DNA of 6,124 nucleotides from Deltaproteobacteria bacterium (GTDB lineage Bacteria > Desulfobacterota > Desulfobacteria > Desulfobacterales > ETH-SRB1): NCBI GenBank assembly GCA_030627405.1, contig DAOUSD010000119.1, forward strand, positions 1-6,124, in the 5' to 3' direction. The position numbers and the translations under genes are program-made. Numbering within the stretch: the stretch's first letter is position 1; each line of letters starts with the position of its first letter. Under the pieces are notes generated by a model. It saw only the letters and a program-made list of their open reading frames with translations. It did not search any database and had not been told where the DNA came from. Positions 5,083-6,124 of this stretch are shown in pieces.

Positions 5083-5820
5083 ATGAACGAAGTAAAGGTA
5101 GATGACAATGCCGAGGGGAAATTCAAACCTTTTCTCGATGTTGTTTTAAACAATTACAAGGATAAAATACATTCGATTCACATTACCGGCAGCGCTTTGA
5201 CCGAAGATTTCAATCCCAAAACTTCGGATATCAATTCCATCCTTGTTCTCAAAAGGTTTGATTTGAAATTTCTTGAAGATTTTGCGCCTCTTGGTAAGAA
5301 ATTCGGTAAAAAACAGATTTCATCTCCCCTTATCATGACCCCTGAGTATGTCTCAAGTTCCCTTGATGTCTTCCCTATTGAATTTCTAACAATAAATGTC
5401 CTCCATAAAACCATTTTTGGGGAGGATATTTTCAATGAGCTTAAAATCAAAAAATTCGATCTCAGGCATCAGTGTGAAAGGGAACTGAAAGTTAAATTAA
5501 TCGGTATAAGGCAGGGTTACCTTTCTTCTTCCGGAAGCAAAAAACTGATAGCAGACGGATTTATAAGTTCCTTTTCGGGCTATATCCCCCTTTTCAGAGG
5601 TTTAATTTTTCTTTTTGAGAAAGAGCCTCCAAAACAAAATAAAGAAGTCCTGACAACCTTGCAGGATGTATCCGGCGTCAACACCGATGTATTCAAAATA
5701 GTATTAAAAGCAAAAAAAGAAAGAACACAACTCTCTATTGAAACTCTTAACACAATATTTGAAGACTACTATCAAGCCATCGAAAAACTGGGGTATATTA
5801 CAGATGCAATTAAAAATTAA
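5083..5820 (+). CDS. Nucleotidyltransferase-fold protein with altered catalytic motif
   Basis: This 245-aa protein is soluble. Residues 31-56 carry the nucleotidyltransferase signature: a beta strand ending in Gly36-Ser37, then SDIN (48-51) and a hydrophobic strand. In active enzymes the motif is normally [DE]-h-[DE]; here the second acidic residue is Asn51. A further acidic pair in DVFPIEFL (95-102) could supply the third carboxylate. The rest (about 105-245) is mainly helical, including a segment at 162-179 rich in aromatics, and resembles the helical C-terminal part of small-substrate nucleotidyltransferases. The substrate is unknown, and the Asn may mean weak or lost catalysis, or a family-wide variant. 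The start is fixed by AGGAGG. The stop lies 17 nt inside the following TPM-domain gene, implying coupled expression. The fold assignment is fairly sure; the function is not recognised. Confidence 0.75.
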   Translation: MNEVKVDDNAEGKFKPFLDVVLNNYKDKIHSIHITGSALTEDFNPKTSDINSILVLKRFDLKFLEDFAPLGKKFGKKQISSPLIMTPEYVSSSLDVFPIEFLTINVLHKTIFGEDIFNELKIKKFDLRHQCERELKVKLIGIRQGYLSSSGSKKLIADGFISSFSGYIPLFRGLIFLFEKEPPKQNKEVLTTLQDVSGVNTDVFKIVLKAKKERTQLSIETLNTIFEDYYQAIEKLGYITDAIKN

Positions 5821-6124
5821 ACCAGCGCTGATCATACTCATCCTGTGTTTGCTATTTTTGCTGCAACCCTTTTCATACGCTGACATCATTCCGGAAAAGC
5901 CGGAAAACCATGTGGTGGACCTTGCAGATATAATTGATAACAGTTCCGAGTATAAACTTAATCAGTATCTTCAGGAACTTGAGCAAAAAACAACGGCCCA
6001 GCTCGTCGTTCTGACCATTAAAAGCCTCGAAGGCGGATCTATCGAGGATTTTTCAATAACAATAGCTCACGATCAATGGAAACTCGGGCAAAAGGGAAAA
6101 GACAACGGTGTTTTGTTTCTTATA
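5804..6124 (+). CDS. Secreted or membrane-anchored TPM-domain protein (3' end outside window)
   Basis: The first 107 residues are visible and the frame is open to the window end. A signal peptide is clear: Lys4 and Lys6, a hydrophobic core at about 8-20, and a likely cleavage after SYA at residue 26. Cys15 lies in the hydrophobic core without a good lipobox, so a lipoprotein is unlikely. The mature part begins the TPM domain (Pfam TPM_phosphatase, as in YgcG-like proteins): VVDLADIID (37-45), a helix at about 48-62, QLVVLTIKSLEGGSIEDFS (65-83), then WKLGQKGKDNGVLFLI at the edge. TPM domains occur in plant thylakoid TLP18.3 and in bacterial envelope proteins of poorly known function, often with a C-terminal membrane segment, which cannot be checked here. 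The start overlaps the nucleotidyltransferase gene by 17 nt; only a weak GGGG (5790-5793) precedes it, so translational coupling is likely. Confidence 0.88.
   Translation, partial: MQLKIKPALIILILCLLFLLQPFSYADIIPEKPENHVVDLADIIDNSSEYKLNQYLQELEQKTTAQLVVLTIKSLEGGSIEDFSITIAHDQWKLGQKGKDNGVLFLI

Overview
The window looks like chromosome from an anaerobic, sulfate-reducer-like member of the Desulfobacterota. This rests on a rubredoxin close to the Desulfovibrio type, a single-cluster ferredoxin with the cysteine layout of Desulfovibrio gigas ferredoxin, a DVU0298-like HEAT-repeat protein, and a PAS-histidine kinase of a type common in Desulfobacterales. The genus cannot be named from this sequence. 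No transposase, integrase, tRNA, rRNA or CRISPR array is visible.

Layout. Positions 1-354 are mostly non-coding: a possible 26-codon C-terminal tail of an upstream gene, a perfect 7+7 bp inverted repeat, a degenerate 7-bp tandem repeat, and a good sigma70-type promoter (TTGACA, 17-bp spacer, CATATT). A plus-strand signalling pair follows: a FIST-domain sensor protein (355-1602), overlapped by 20 nt by a soluble hybrid histidine kinase (1583-3316) with an undescribed-looking N-terminal helical module, then PAS, HisKA, HATPase and a terminal receiver. A short convergent junction (3317-3336) separates it from a tight minus-strand operon, read from 4892 down to 3337: a ferritin-like diiron protein, a 53-aa rubredoxin, a 66-aa ferredoxin and a HEAT-repeat protein, with gaps of 14, 6 and 9 nt. 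An intergenic region of 190 bp (4893-5082) carries a striking 14-bp tandem repeat (2.9 copies). The last two genes run on the plus strand: a nucleotidyltransferase-fold protein (5083-5820) overlapping by 17 nt a secreted TPM-domain protein (from 5804) that is cut by the window end.

How the genes work together. FIST domains are thought to bind small ligands such as amino acids, so the first pair probably forms a two-protein cytoplasmic receptor-kinase unit whose phosphoryl output stops at a receiver domain; any downstream partner lies elsewhere. The minus-strand operon looks like a small electron-transfer or oxygen/peroxide-defence module in which a rubrerythrin-like diiron protein lacking its own rubredoxin domain is co-expressed with a separate rubredoxin and a ferredoxin. 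The HEAT protein's role in it is unknown. The final pair links a nucleotidyltransferase-like protein with an altered catalytic motif to a TPM-domain envelope protein; the functional link is not evident.

Nothing here is a clear-cut new defence or mobile system. The best candidates for something undescribed are the split rubrerythrin-like operon with its HEAT partner, the kinase's N-terminal module next to FIST, and the two period-7/14 tandem repeats.
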